From Rhodocyclales bacterium (GTDB lineage: Bacteria > Pseudomonadota > Gammaproteobacteria > Burkholderiales > Rhodocyclaceae): DNA of 64,000 nt. The stretch lies in NCBI GenBank assembly GCA_016214145.1, contig JACRPA010000002.1, positions 558,001-622,000 on the forward strand, read 5' to 3'. The stretch's first letter is position 1. Every line of letters begins with the position of its first letter. This document shows positions 48,457 through 57,097 of the stretch, one piece after another. The position numbers and the translations under genes are program-made. The notes beneath the pieces are model-generated. The model saw only the letters and a list, made by a program, of their open reading frames with translations. It had not been told where the DNA came from and searched no databases.

Positions 48457-50711
48457 AGCTGCCGCTGGCGGCGGCGCTGCTGGCGACGGCTGCCGTCAGC
48501 CTCGACCCTGGCGGTCAGTTGGAGAACTTCGAGCGGCGCACCCTCGACGCCCGCGCCCGCCACCATGCCGCGCCGACGTCCTTCACCGAACGCATCGTCA
48601 TCCTCGACATCACCGAGGAAAGCATCGAGCGCCTGCGTCCGCTCTACGGCCGCTGGCCCTGGCCGCGCTCCCTGCACGGCGAAGTGGCCGAGTACCTGGC
48701 GGCCGACGGCGCCGCGGCGATCGGCTTCGATCTGCTCTTCGCCGAGCCGGTCATGCGGCGCGAGGTGGACGCCGCCGACTGGGAGGCCCTTGCCGCCCTG
48801 GCCGGCAGCGCCGACCTGGCCGAGGTGCGCGGCGAACTGAGGCGGCGCATCGACGCCCTGCAGCCGGGCCTGGGCGATCGCGAGTTCGTCGCCTCGGTGG
48901 CAAAGGGCGGCAACGTCTTCCAGGCCGCCGTCTTCGCCCCCGGCGAAGGCGCCGCGGATCGGGCCGCCGCCGCAATCCGTCCCGCCGTGCCCGTCGCCGC
49001 CCTGTCCGGCACGGCCGTGCGCGGCCAGGCCATCCTGCCCTTCGCGGAACTGGCGCAGGCCTCGCGCGGCATCGGCCACATCAACGCCCTGCCGGATGCG
49101 GACGGCACCTACCGCCGCTTCGCGCCCCTGCTCTGGTGGAATGAACGGCAGGCGGCCCACCCGGCCCTCGGCCTCGCCATCGCCGCCCACGTCAAGGGCG
49201 TGCCGCTGGCCGCGATCCGGCGCCAGGCGGCCGGCCTTGCCGTGGGCGATGCCGTGCTGCCGCTCGCCGCCGACGACAGCGCCTGGATCCGCTATCAGGG
49301 CGGCACACTGCTGCGCCAGGCCGACGGCAGCGAGACCTACCAGTCCTTCTACCGCCACATTCCCTACGAGCAGGTGCTCGCCTCGAAAGACCTGCTCGCC
49401 GCCGGGCAGGCGGCGCCGCTCGCGCGCGGCGCCTTCCGCGACAGGATCGTCCTCGTCTCGGCCCAGGCGGCGGGGCTCTCCGACCTGCGCGCCACGCCCT
49501 TCTCGCCGGTGACGCCGGGCATCGAGCTCCACGCCAACATCATCGACAGCCTGCTCGCCGGCCGCTTCCTGCGCGCGCCCGGCGCGGCGGCATCCTTCCT
49601 CCTGACCCTCGCCGGCTGCCTCGCCGTCGCCCTGCTCGCGCTGAAGCTGCGCCTCAGGCTGGGCGTGCCGCTCGCCCTGGCGACGAGCGGCGGCTTCGCC
49701 GGCGGCGTCTGGTCCCTCTACGGCCAGGGCTGGACGCTGCCGCTGGTGAAACCGCTCGCCGCCATGGCGCTCACCTTCGGCGGCGTGCTGCTGGCGCGCG
49801 CCGTCACGGCCGAAAGGGAAAAGCGCTGGCTGCGCACCGCCTTCGGCCACTATCTGGCGCCAAGCGTGCTGGAGGAAGTGCTGCGCGCGCCGGACAAGCT
49901 GCGCCTGGGCGGCGAGCGGCGCCGCATGACGGTGCTGTTCTCCGACGTCGCCGGCTTCACCACGTTCTCGGAGAAGCTGCCGCCGGAGGAAGTCAGCGCG
50001 CTGCTCAACAGCTACCTCGACCAAATGACGGCCTGCGTCGCGCAGAGCGGCGGCACGCTCGACAAGTTCGTCGGCGACGCCGTCATGGCGGAATGGAACG
50101 CGCCGCTGGCGCAGCCCGACCACGCCGCGCGCGCCTGCGAGACGGCGCTGCTCATGCTGGAAAAAGTCAGTCTCCACAGGACGGCGTGGCAGGCCGCCGG
50201 CGGCGAGCTCGACATCCGCATCGGCATCAACACCGGCGAGATGGTGGTCGGCAACATGGGCTCGCACCAGGTCTTCGACTACACCGTGATCGGCAACGAG
50301 GTGAACACCGCCTCGCGCCTGGAGCCGCTCAACAAGGCCTTCGGCACGCGCATCATCGTCGCCGGCGCCACGCGCGGCGAGGCGGAGGCGCAACGGCCCG
50401 GCCATTTCGCCTTTCGCACGCTCGGCCGCGTCAGCCCCAAGGGCCGTGCCGAGCCGCTCGCCATCTTCGAACTGGCCGGCTGGCGAGAAAAGCTGGACGA
50501 AGCGACGCGCGCGCGCCTGGCCGCCTTCGAGGATGCGATGCAACGCTATCTCGCGCGCCGCTTCGCGGAAGCGCTGCCCCTGTTCCGGCGCATCCTGGAA
50601 CAGCAGCCGCAGGACGGCCCCGCCGCCGTCTTCGCCGCGCTCTGCGAAGACCACCTCGCCCACCCGCCGCCAGCCGACTGGAACGGCGTGTTCGTGCAGA
50701 CGGAGAAATAG
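48453..50711 (+). CDS. CHASE2-domain class III adenylate cyclase
   Basis: A 752-residue membrane cyclase. A periplasmic CHASE2 domain (about 20-365) is followed by three C-terminal membrane helices (about 370-450) and a class III cyclase domain (about 490-660). The metal Asp residues are in LFSDVAGFT and VGDAVMA, the adenine-selecting Lys in LDKFVGDA, and the transition-state Asn/Arg in DYTVIGNEVNTASRLE, so it should make cAMP. The C-terminus has a short TPR-like helical tail. The start is GTG 48453 overlapping the FecR stop. The dispersed word lies at 50163. Confidence 0.9.
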   Translation: MKLPLAAALLATAAVSLDPGGQLENFERRTLDARARHHAAPTSFTERIVILDITEESIERLRPLYGRWPWPRSLHGEVAEYLAADGAAAIGFDLLFAEPVMRREVDAADWEALAALAGSADLAEVRGELRRRIDALQPGLGDREFVASVAKGGNVFQAAVFAPGEGAADRAAAAIRPAVPVAALSGTAVRGQAILPFAELAQASRGIGHINALPDADGTYRRFAPLLWWNERQAAHPALGLAIAAHVKGVPLAAIRRQAAGLAVGDAVLPLAADDSAWIRYQGGTLLRQADGSETYQSFYRHIPYEQVLASKDLLAAGQAAPLARGAFRDRIVLVSAQAAGLSDLRATPFSPVTPGIELHANIIDSLLAGRFLRAPGAAASFLLTLAGCLAVALLALKLRLRLGVPLALATSGGFAGGVWSLYGQGWTLPLVKPLAAMALTFGGVLLARAVTAEREKRWLRTAFGHYLAPSVLEEVLRAPDKLRLGGERRRMTVLFSDVAGFTTFSEKLPPEEVSALLNSYLDQMTACVAQSGGTLDKFVGDAVMAEWNAPLAQPDHAARACETALLMLEKVSLHRTAWQAAGGELDIRIGINTGEMVVGNMGSHQVFDYTVIGNEVNTASRLEPLNKAFGTRIIVAGATRGEAEAQRPGHFAFRTLGRVSPKGRAEPLAIFELAGWREKLDEATRARLAAFEDAMQRYLARRFAEALPLFRRILEQQPQDGPAAVFAALCEDHLAHPPPADWNGVFVQTEK
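50163..50186 (+). repeat. Dispersed 24-bp word, copy 9 (in cyclase gene)
   Basis: AAAGTCAGTC, then TCCACAGG, then ACGGCG, preceded by AA. Here the reading frame differs from other coding copies (KVSLHRTA), so amino-acid selection cannot explain the match. Confidence 0.65.
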
Positions 50712-50778
50712 CACTGCGCGGTTGTCTTTCGCAGCACCGCCGCATACCATAGCCGGGCTTTCACGCAGGGAAACGACC

Positions 50779-52077
50779 ATGAGCAAGACCGCCGCCTACA
50801 ATTTCGACACGCTGAGCCTGCACGCCGGCCAGGCCCCCGACACCCAGTACGGTGCCCGCGCCGCGCCGATCTACCTCACCACCAGCTTCGTCTTCAAGGA
50901 CGCCGACCAGGCCGCCGCGCTCTTCAACATGGAGCGCGCCGGCCACGTCTATTCGCGCATCTCGAATCCGACCAATGCCGTGCTGGAGGAGCGCATCGCC
51001 GCGCTGGAAGGCGGCGTCGGCGCCATAGCAGCCGCCTCCGGCCAGGCCGCCCTGCACCTCGCCATCGCCACGCTGATGGGCGCGGGCGGCCACATCGTCG
51101 CCTCGCGCTCGCTCTACGGCGGCTCGCACAACCTGCTCGAATACACCCTGCCGCGCTTCGGCATCGAGACCACTTTCGTCGACCCGCGCGACCTCGGCGC
51201 CTGGCAAGCCGCGATCAAGCCGAACACGCGCCTGCTCTTCGGCGAGACGCTGGGCAACCCGGGGCTCGACGTGCTCGACGTGCCGCGCGTGGCGGAGATC
51301 GCCCACTCGGCCGCGCTGCCGCTGATGGTGGATGCCACCTTCACCACGCCCTACCTGATGCGCCCCTTCGAACTCGGCGCCGACCTGCTCTTCCACTCGG
51401 CGACCAAGTTCCTCGGCGGCCACGGCGTCGCCATCGGCGGCCTGCTGGTCGACAGCGGAAAATTCGATTGGGAGAAATCCGGCAAATTCCCCACGCTGAC
51501 CGAGCCGTATGAAGGCTTTCACGGCATGGACTTCGCCGAGGAATCCACCGTCGCCGCCTTCCTGCTGCGCGCGCGGCGCGAGGGCCTGCGCGACTTCGGC
51601 GCCTGCATGAGTCCGATGACCGCCTTCCAGCTGCTGCAGGGCATGGAGACCCTGCCGCTGCGCATGCAGCGCCATGTCGACAACACGCGCAAGGTCGTCG
51701 CCCACCTCGCCGCGCACGCGGCGGTGGAATCGGTGTCCTACCCCGAGCTGGAGAGCCATCCCGACCACGCCCTGGCGAAGCAGTTGCTGCCGAAGGGCTG
51801 CGGCTCGGTGTTCAGCTTCGTGCTCAAGGGCGGAAGGGCCGCCGGCAGGAAATTCATCGAGACGCTGCGCGTCTTCTCGCACCTCGCCAACGTCGGCGAC
51901 GCCAAGTCACTGGTCATCCACCCGGCCAGCACCACCCACTTCCGCATGTCGGACGAGGCCTTGCGCGCTTCCGGCATCCATGAAGGCACGGTGCGCCTGT
52001 CGGTCGGCCTGGAGGATGCGGACGACCTCATCGCGGATCTCGAAAACGGCCTGAGGGCGGTAAGCGGCAAGCGGTGA
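50779..52077 (+). CDS. metY: O-acetylhomoserine/O-succinylhomoserine sulfhydrylase
   Basis: A 432-residue PLP enzyme of the Cys/Met metabolism family. Motifs: TLSLHAGQAPDTQYGARAAPIY, YSRISNPTNAVLEERIAALEGG, and the PLP lysine in FHSATKFLGGHG. Its length and the large-loop type suit MetY-type enzymes, which make homocysteine from O-acetylhomoserine and sulfide; an O-succinylhomoserine substrate (MetZ) is possible. ATG 50779 has GCAGGG upstream. The stop lies inside repeat R7. Confidence 0.9.
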   Translation: MSKTAAYNFDTLSLHAGQAPDTQYGARAAPIYLTTSFVFKDADQAAALFNMERAGHVYSRISNPTNAVLEERIAALEGGVGAIAAASGQAALHLAIATLMGAGGHIVASRSLYGGSHNLLEYTLPRFGIETTFVDPRDLGAWQAAIKPNTRLLFGETLGNPGLDVLDVPRVAEIAHSAALPLMVDATFTTPYLMRPFELGADLLFHSATKFLGGHGVAIGGLLVDSGKFDWEKSGKFPTLTEPYEGFHGMDFAEESTVAAFLLRARREGLRDFGACMSPMTAFQLLQGMETLPLRMQRHVDNTRKVVAHLAAHAAVESVSYPELESHPDHALAKQLLPKGCGSVFSFVLKGGRAAGRKFIETLRVFSHLANVGDAKSLVIHPASTTHFRMSDEALRASGIHEGTVRLSVGLEDADDLIADLENGLRAVSGKR

Positions 52078-52146
52078 GCAGTGTGCGGAAAATTCCCCAC
52101 CCCTTCCCTCCGCTCACTACTCACTACTCACTACTCACCGCTCACC
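52071..52146. repeat. Inverted and tandem repeat R7 at the metY stop
   Basis: GCGGTGAGCAGTG (52071-52083) pairs with CACTACTCACCGC (52129-52141) at 12 of 13 positions. The right side contains three tandem CTCACTA units. It covers the metY stop and ends next to the hydrolase start. Confidence 0.75.
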
Positions 52147-52150
52147 AATC

Positions 52151-52945
52151 ATGGAACTCACCGTCAATAACGCCAAAACCTACGCCTACACCGGCGGCAA
52201 GCCCTTCAACCCGGCCCTGCCCACGGTCGTCTTCATCCACGGCGCGGAGAACGACCACAGCGTGTGGGCCCTGCAGAGCCGCTGGTTCGCCCATCACGGC
52301 TGCTCGGTGCTGGCCGTCGACCTGCCCGGCCACGGCCGTTCCGAAGGGCCGCTGCTCGCCTCCGTCGAGGCGCAGGCCGACTGGATCGTTGCCCTGCTCG
52401 ATGCCGCCGGCGTGCAGTCCGCCGCCCTGGTCGGCCACAGCATGGGTTCGCTGATCAGCCTCGAAACGGCATCGCGGTTCCCGGAGCGGGTGTCGAAGAT
52501 CGCCCTCGTCGGCAGCGCCGTGCCGATGCCCGTCTCGGACGCCCTGCTCGCCGCCGCGCGCGAGGCGCGGCCGAAGGCCGAGGGCATGGTGAACATCTGG
52601 TCGCACGGCGCACGCGGCGCCATCGGCGGCAACACCGTGCCCGGCATGTGGATGATGGGTTCCAGCATGCGCCTGATGGAGCGCGCCGCGCCCGGCGTGC
52701 TGTTCAACGACCTCAACGCCTGCAACGCCTATCAGCGTGGCATGGAGGCGGCAGCCGCCGCGCAGTGCCCGGCGCTGCTCGTCGTCGGCAGCCGCGACAT
52801 GATGACCTCGCCGCGCGGCGCGCCGAAGCTCGCCGCCGCCATGAAGGACGCCCGCATCGCTTCAATCGAAGGCAGCGGCCATGCCCTCATGGCGGAATAT
52901 CCCGACGCCGTGCTCGACGCCCTGCGCGGCTTCATCCAGGGATGA
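52151..52945 (+). CDS. Alpha/beta-fold hydrolase
   Basis: A 264-residue alpha/beta hydrolase. Oxyanion region VVFIHGAENDHSVW, nucleophile elbow GHSMGS, and catalytic Asp and His in VVGSRDMMTS and GSGHALMAEYP. The substrate is unknown. ATG 52151. It follows metY with only the R7 repeat between them. Confidence 0.9.
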   Translation: MELTVNNAKTYAYTGGKPFNPALPTVVFIHGAENDHSVWALQSRWFAHHGCSVLAVDLPGHGRSEGPLLASVEAQADWIVALLDAAGVQSAALVGHSMGSLISLETASRFPERVSKIALVGSAVPMPVSDALLAAAREARPKAEGMVNIWSHGARGAIGGNTVPGMWMMGSSMRLMERAAPGVLFNDLNACNAYQRGMEAAAAAQCPALLVVGSRDMMTSPRGAPKLAAAMKDARIASIEGSGHALMAEYPDAVLDALRGFIQG

Positions 52946-53014
52946 AACCGGCTGGATGAATATTTCCGACAACACCCATCCGATTGTTCGCCTCATGGTG
53001 CGAACCGAAAAGTC

Positions 53015-53602
53015 ATGCTGATCGTTTACGCCCTGCTTGCCTTCCTCGCCGTCGCCTTGATCGCCATTGTCGCCGTGGCCAGGTCGCGCTCGCGTGGCGC
53101 GCGGCAGGACAGGCAGCCGGCGGCGGAAGATGCCGGAACGCCCGCCCAGGCCGCGCCGGCAGATGCGCGCAAAGCCATGCCCGGGCCCACGGCGTTGGCG
53201 GACGACTCGGATGCAACACTCATCCATAGGCGGACGTCTTCTGCTTCCGCCGACATCGCCCGGCAGAAGCGCGAGGGAGCCGCACCGGCCACTGCTGCCG
53301 CTCGCCTGGTCTGTCTGAGCGGAAGTCAGAAAGACGCCAGTTTTCCCGTCGAAGCGGCCGGCATCACGATAGGTCGCAGCCCATCCTGCGATGTCGTGCT
53401 GACCGATCACCGCGTCTCGTCGCGCCATGCCTGGATCGGTATCGCCAACGGCAAGTTCGTGCTGCGCGACCTGAAGTCGACCAACGGCACCTTCATCAAC
53501 ACGCAGACCCGGTCGTCCGTCGGCGAAATCGAACTCCGCTCCGGCGACACGGTCTTTTTCGGCAGCCACCAGGGCGACCAGTTCCGTTTTCTGACGGATT
53601 GA
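53015..53602 (+). CDS. Membrane-anchored FHA domain protein
   Basis: A 195-residue protein. One N-terminal membrane helix (about 4-23) and a low-complexity Ala-rich linker lead to an FHA domain (about 95-190) with the core motifs ITIGRSPSCDVVL, VSSRHAWI and DLKSTNGTFIN. FHA domains bind phosphothreonine. No Ser/Thr kinase is encoded nearby. ATG 53015. It is followed by the efflux operon after 53 bases. Confidence 0.88.
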   Translation: MLIVYALLAFLAVALIAIVAVARSRSRGARQDRQPAAEDAGTPAQAAPADARKAMPGPTALADDSDATLIHRRTSSASADIARQKREGAAPATAAARLVCLSGSQKDASFPVEAAGITIGRSPSCDVVLTDHRVSSRHAWIGIANGKFVLRDLKSTNGTFINTQTRSSVGEIELRSGDTVFFGSHQGDQFRFLTD

Positions 53603-53655
53603 GCGCTGACGCGGTCCCAATCCCCCGCTCCCGGCAAGCGATGGGATGACCGCAG

Positions 53656-54855
53656 ATGAAACGCGGCATAATGCCGGCTATGGACAAGACCTCCTCCCCT
53701 CTCCTGCGCCGCGGGCTGATCGCCCTCGCCGTCGTCGCCGTGCTGGCCGGACTGACTTTCGTCCTGACGCGGCCGAAGCCGATTGCCGTCGTCGTCGTCG
53801 CCGCCGAAACCGGCAAGGTGGAGACCACCGTCGCCAACACCCGCGCCGGCTCCGTCACCGCCTGCCGCCGCGCCAGGCTGGCGCCGCCGCTGGGCGGGCG
53901 CATCGACAGGCTGCTGGTGCGCGAGGGCGACCGCGTCAAGACCGGCCAGGTGCTGGTCGAGCTGTGGAACGACGACCTCTCCGCGCGCGAGCGCATCTCC
54001 GTCGAGCAGCGCAGCACGGCGCAGGCGCATGTGCGCGAGGCCTGCCTGCTGGCCGACACCGCGCGGCGCAACGCGGATCGCACGCGGGCGCTGCGCGACA
54101 AGGGCTTCGTCTCCGAGGAGCGCGTCGACCAGGCCGAGAGCGAGGCCAAGGCGAAGCAGGCCGGCTGCGAATCGGCCCGCGCCCAGGTGCAGGAGGCCAG
54201 CGCGCGCATCTCCGCCTCGCGCGCCGACACTTCGCGCACCGTCGTCAAGGCGCCCTTCGACGGCATCGTCGCCGAGGTGAACGGCGAGGTGGGCGAATAC
54301 CTGACGCCCTCGCCGCCCGGCATCCCGACGCTGCCGGCCGTCGACCTCATCGACGACTCCTGCCTCTATGTCTCCGCCCCCATCGACGAGGTGGACGCCG
54401 CCCAGTTGAAGGTCGGCATGGGCGGCCGCATCAGCCTGGACGCCTACCGCGGCAAGCATTTCAACGGCAAGCTGCGACGCATCGCGCCCTATGTCCTGGC
54501 GCTGGAGAAGCAGGCGCGCACCGTCGAGGTGGAAGTCGAGTTCGACAGCCCGGCCGACATCCGCCACCTGCTGGTCGGCTACAGCGCCGACATCGAGGTG
54601 GTGGTGGACGCCCGCGACAATGTGCTGCGCATCCCGACCTCGGCCCTCATGCCCGGCAGCCGCGTGCTGGCGCTCAACGCCGAAGGCGTGCTGGAAGAAC
54701 GTAAAATCGAGGCCGGCCTGACCAACTGGGAGTTCACCGAGGTGAGGAACGGCGTCAGTCGCGGCGACCGCGTCGTCACCTCGCTGGAACGCGCCGGCGT
54801 CAAGGCCGGCGCCCATGCGGTGGCCGAGGAAAAGCCGGCCGCCAAGAAGCCATGA
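53656..54855 (+). CDS. Efflux periplasmic adaptor (MacA/HlyD-like)
   Basis: A 399-residue membrane-fusion protein. N-terminal membrane helix (about 17-37), split lipoyl domain (APPLGGRIDRLLVREGDRV and APFDGIVAEVNGEVGEY), a coiled-coil hairpin and a beta-barrel region. It would bridge the inner-membrane ABC exporter and an outer-membrane channel not encoded in the window. ATG 53680 is an alternative start. A copy of the dispersed word lies in the membrane-helix region. An R3 palindrome follows the stop. Confidence 0.9.
   Translation: MKRGIMPAMDKTSSPLLRRGLIALAVVAVLAGLTFVLTRPKPIAVVVVAAETGKVETTVANTRAGSVTACRRARLAPPLGGRIDRLLVREGDRVKTGQVLVELWNDDLSARERISVEQRSTAQAHVREACLLADTARRNADRTRALRDKGFVSEERVDQAESEAKAKQAGCESARAQVQEASARISASRADTSRTVVKAPFDGIVAEVNGEVGEYLTPSPPGIPTLPAVDLIDDSCLYVSAPIDEVDAAQLKVGMGGRISLDAYRGKHFNGKLRRIAPYVLALEKQARTVEVEVEFDSPADIRHLLVGYSADIEVVVDARDNVLRIPTSALMPGSRVLALNAEGVLEERKIEAGLTNWEFTEVRNGVSRGDRVVTSLERAGVKAGAHAVAEEKPAAKKP
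53736..53759 (-). repeat. Dispersed 24-bp word, copy 10 (in adaptor gene)
   Basis: On the minus strand it reads AAAGTCAGTC, then CGGCCAGC, then ACGGCG. A full core match, antisense to the adaptor gene, in the membrane-helix codons. Confidence 0.6.
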
Positions 54856-54871
54856 GCGGCGCAGGCCCCCG

Positions 54872-54945
54872 CCGTCATTCCCGCGAAAGCGGGAATCCAG
54901 CTTCCCGCATCGACGCCTGGATTCCCGCTTTCGCGGGAATGACGG
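54872..54945. repeat. Palindromic repeat family R3, copy a
   Basis: A perfect 29-bp inverted repeat (54872-54900 with 54917-54945). Each arm holds the inner palindrome ATTCCCGCGAAAGCGGGAAT. It fills the gap between the adaptor stop and the ATPase start. Confidence 0.9.
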
Positions 54946-54955
54946 TCCTCTACAA

Positions 54956-55639
54956 ATGATCCGCCTCACCGGCATCGAGCGCGTCTTCCGCGTCGGCGAC
55001 GAGGAAGTGCATGCCCTGCGCGGCGTCAGCCTCGACATCGCCCAGGGCGAGTACCTCTCCATCATGGGGCCGTCCGGCTCAGGCAAGTCCACCCTGCTCA
55101 ACATCCTCGGCCTGCTCGACCGCCCCAATGCCGGCCGCTACGAACTCAACGGCCACGACGTCACCGGCCTGGCCGACGACGAGCTGGCGCGGGTGCGCCG
55201 CGAGGCCATCGGCTTCGTCTTCCAGTTCTTCCACCTCGTGCCGCGCCTCACCGCCGGACAGAACATCGAGCTGCCGATGGTGCTGGCCGGCATCGATCCG
55301 GCCGAGCGGCGCAGGCGCCTCGACAAGCTGCTCGCCGACTACGGCCTGGTGCCGCGCGCCGGCCACCGCCCCGACCAGCTCTCCGGCGGCCAGTGCCAGC
55401 GCGTCGCCATCGCCCGCGCCATGTCGATGGGGCCGACGCTGATCCTCGCCGACGAGCCGACCGGCAACCTCGACCGCCACACTGGGCAGGAGGTGATGGC
55501 GGTGCTCGAGCGCGTGCACCACGAGGGCGGCACCGTCGCCGTCGTCACGCACGACCCGGAGATCGGCAAGCGCGCCCACCGCCGCATTCGCCTGGTCGAC
55601 GGCGAGATCGCCAGCGACGAAAGAAGCGGCGATGACTAA
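54956..55639 (+). CDS. ABC exporter ATPase (MacB/LolD-type)
   Basis: A 227-residue ABC ATPase. Walker A GPSGSGKST, Q-loop VFQFFHLVPRL, signature LSGGQCQRVAIARA (a Cys replaces the second Gln of the usual QQQ), Walker B LILADEPTGNLD and switch His in VVTHDPE. It energises the two FtsX/MacB-type permeases downstream. ATG 54956 follows the R3 repeat. Confidence 0.93.
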   Translation: MIRLTGIERVFRVGDEEVHALRGVSLDIAQGEYLSIMGPSGSGKSTLLNILGLLDRPNAGRYELNGHDVTGLADDELARVRREAIGFVFQFFHLVPRLTAGQNIELPMVLAGIDPAERRRRLDKLLADYGLVPRAGHRPDQLSGGQCQRVAIARAMSMGPTLILADEPTGNLDRHTGQEVMAVLERVHHEGGTVAVVTHDPEIGKRAHRRIRLVDGEIASDERSGDD

Positions 55640-55653
55640 AACCAACCTCCTTC

Positions 55654-55740
55654 CACACAGAGGGCACAGAGGCACAGAGTTCACAGAGATTTGCATTTTG
55701 TTCCTTTGCGTTCTCTGTTCCTCTGTGTTCTCTGTGTTGA
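55654..55740. repeat. Palindromic repeat family R4
   Basis: Purine-rich ACACAGAGGGCACAGAGGCA-type left arm pairs with TCTCTGTTCCTCTGTG-type right arm. A/T-rich compared with the surroundings. It lies between the ATPase and the first permease gene. Confidence 0.75.
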
Positions 55741-55758
55741 AAGCGGTTTCGTTGCGCC

Positions 55759-56967
55759 ATGAGATTCCCTGACCTCCTCGCCTTCGCCTGGCAGGTGCTC
55801 GGCGGCTACCGCAGCCGCACCGCGCTGATCCTTCTCGCCATGGGCATCGGCGTGGCCGCCGTGGTGGCGGTGAGTTCCATCGGCGAGGGCGCGCGCCTCT
55901 ATGTCGTCAACCAGTTCGGCTCGCTCGGCACCAACCTCATCATCGTGCTGCCCGGCCGCTCCGAGACCGCCGGCGGGATGCCCGGCGTGCTGGTCGGCAA
56001 GACGCCGCGCGATCTGACCATCGACGACGCCCTGGCGCTCAAGCGCAGCCCGGCCATCCTGCGCTTCGCCCCGCTCATCGTCGGCGCCGGCGACGTGCGC
56101 GTCGGCAGCCGCACGCGCGAGACGCCGGTGCTCGGCACCACCGCCGAGTTCATCCGGGTGCGGCAGATGGACATGGCGCAGGGCCTCTTCCTGCCCGCCG
56201 GCGATCCGCGCCACAGCCAGCCGGTGTGCGTCATCGGCACCACCGTGGCCGCCGAACTGTTCGGCGCGCGCCCGGCCCTCGGCGAGTGGCTGCGCATCGG
56301 CGACCGGCGCTTCCGCATCATCGGCGTGCTCGCCAAACAGGGACAGTCTCTCGGCTTCAACACCGACGAGATCGTCATCGTGCCGCTCGCCTCGGCGCAG
56401 GCGCTGTTCAACACCGAGGCGCTGTTCCGCGTCCTCGTCGAGGCGAAGAGCCGCGAGCAGATCGCCTACGCCAAGGCCGACGTCGAGGAGATCCTGCGCC
56501 TGCGCCACGAGGGCGAGCGCGACATCACGGTGATCACCCAGGACGCCGTGCTGGCCACCTTCGACCGGATACTGCGCGCCCTGACGCTCGCCGTCGGCGG
56601 CATCGCCGCCATTTCGCTGGCGGTGGCCGGCATCCTCGTCATGAATGTCATGCTCATCGCGGTGACGCAGCGGCGCAAGGAGATCGGCCTGTTGAAGGCG
56701 ATCGGGGCCACAGGGCAGCAGATCCGCGCCGCCTTCTTCACCGAGGCGGTGATGCTGGCGCTGGGCGGCGCCGCCCTCGGCCTGGCGGCGGGCAAGCTGG
56801 GGCAGATCGCCATCGGCCAGGCCTTCCCCGACATCCCGTTCACCGCCCCCTGGTGGGCCGTGCTCGCCGCCCCGCTCACCGCCATCGTCACCTCGGTGCT
56901 GTTCACCGTGCTGCCGGCGAAGCGCGCCGCGGCGCTCGATCCGGTCATGGCGTTGTCGAAGCGATGA
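55759..56967 (+). CDS. MacB/FtsX-type ABC permease 1
   Basis: A 402-residue permease with one N-terminal helix, a MacB-type periplasmic domain (about 45-250) and three C-terminal helices. The C-terminal region QRRKEIGLLKAIGATGQQIR is the FtsX family loop, and it ends LDPVMALSKR. It lacks a fused ATPase and pairs with the separate ATPase gene. It is related to the second permease, so the exporter is probably a heterodimer. Confidence 0.9.
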   Translation: MRFPDLLAFAWQVLGGYRSRTALILLAMGIGVAAVVAVSSIGEGARLYVVNQFGSLGTNLIIVLPGRSETAGGMPGVLVGKTPRDLTIDDALALKRSPAILRFAPLIVGAGDVRVGSRTRETPVLGTTAEFIRVRQMDMAQGLFLPAGDPRHSQPVCVIGTTVAAELFGARPALGEWLRIGDRRFRIIGVLAKQGQSLGFNTDEIVIVPLASAQALFNTEALFRVLVEAKSREQIAYAKADVEEILRLRHEGERDITVITQDAVLATFDRILRALTLAVGGIAAISLAVAGILVMNVMLIAVTQRRKEIGLLKAIGATGQQIRAAFFTEAVMLALGGAALGLAAGKLGQIAIGQAFPDIPFTAPWWAVLAAPLTAIVTSVLFTVLPAKRAAALDPVMALSKR

Positions 56968-56990
56968 GCAGCGAAGAAATCGGGAAGTCT

Positions 56991-57062
56991 CGTCATTCCC
57001 GCGAAAGCGGGAATCCATGGACTCGCGCAAGACGCTGGATTCCCGCATCCGCGGGAATGACG
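56991..57062. repeat. Palindromic repeat family R3, copy b
   Basis: CGTCATTCCCGCGAAAGCGG left arm and CCGCGGGAATGACG-type right arm, with an inner hairpin on each side. It sits between the two permease genes. Confidence 0.85.
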
Positions 57063-57097
57063 GGTGTTTTGCCGTTCGTCGTGCTGAATCCGACCTC

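Noticed and set aside
54872-57062. Possible CRISPR-like array from repeated palindromes
   Set aside because: Only two R3 copies, separated by genes, with no regular spacers and no cas genes.
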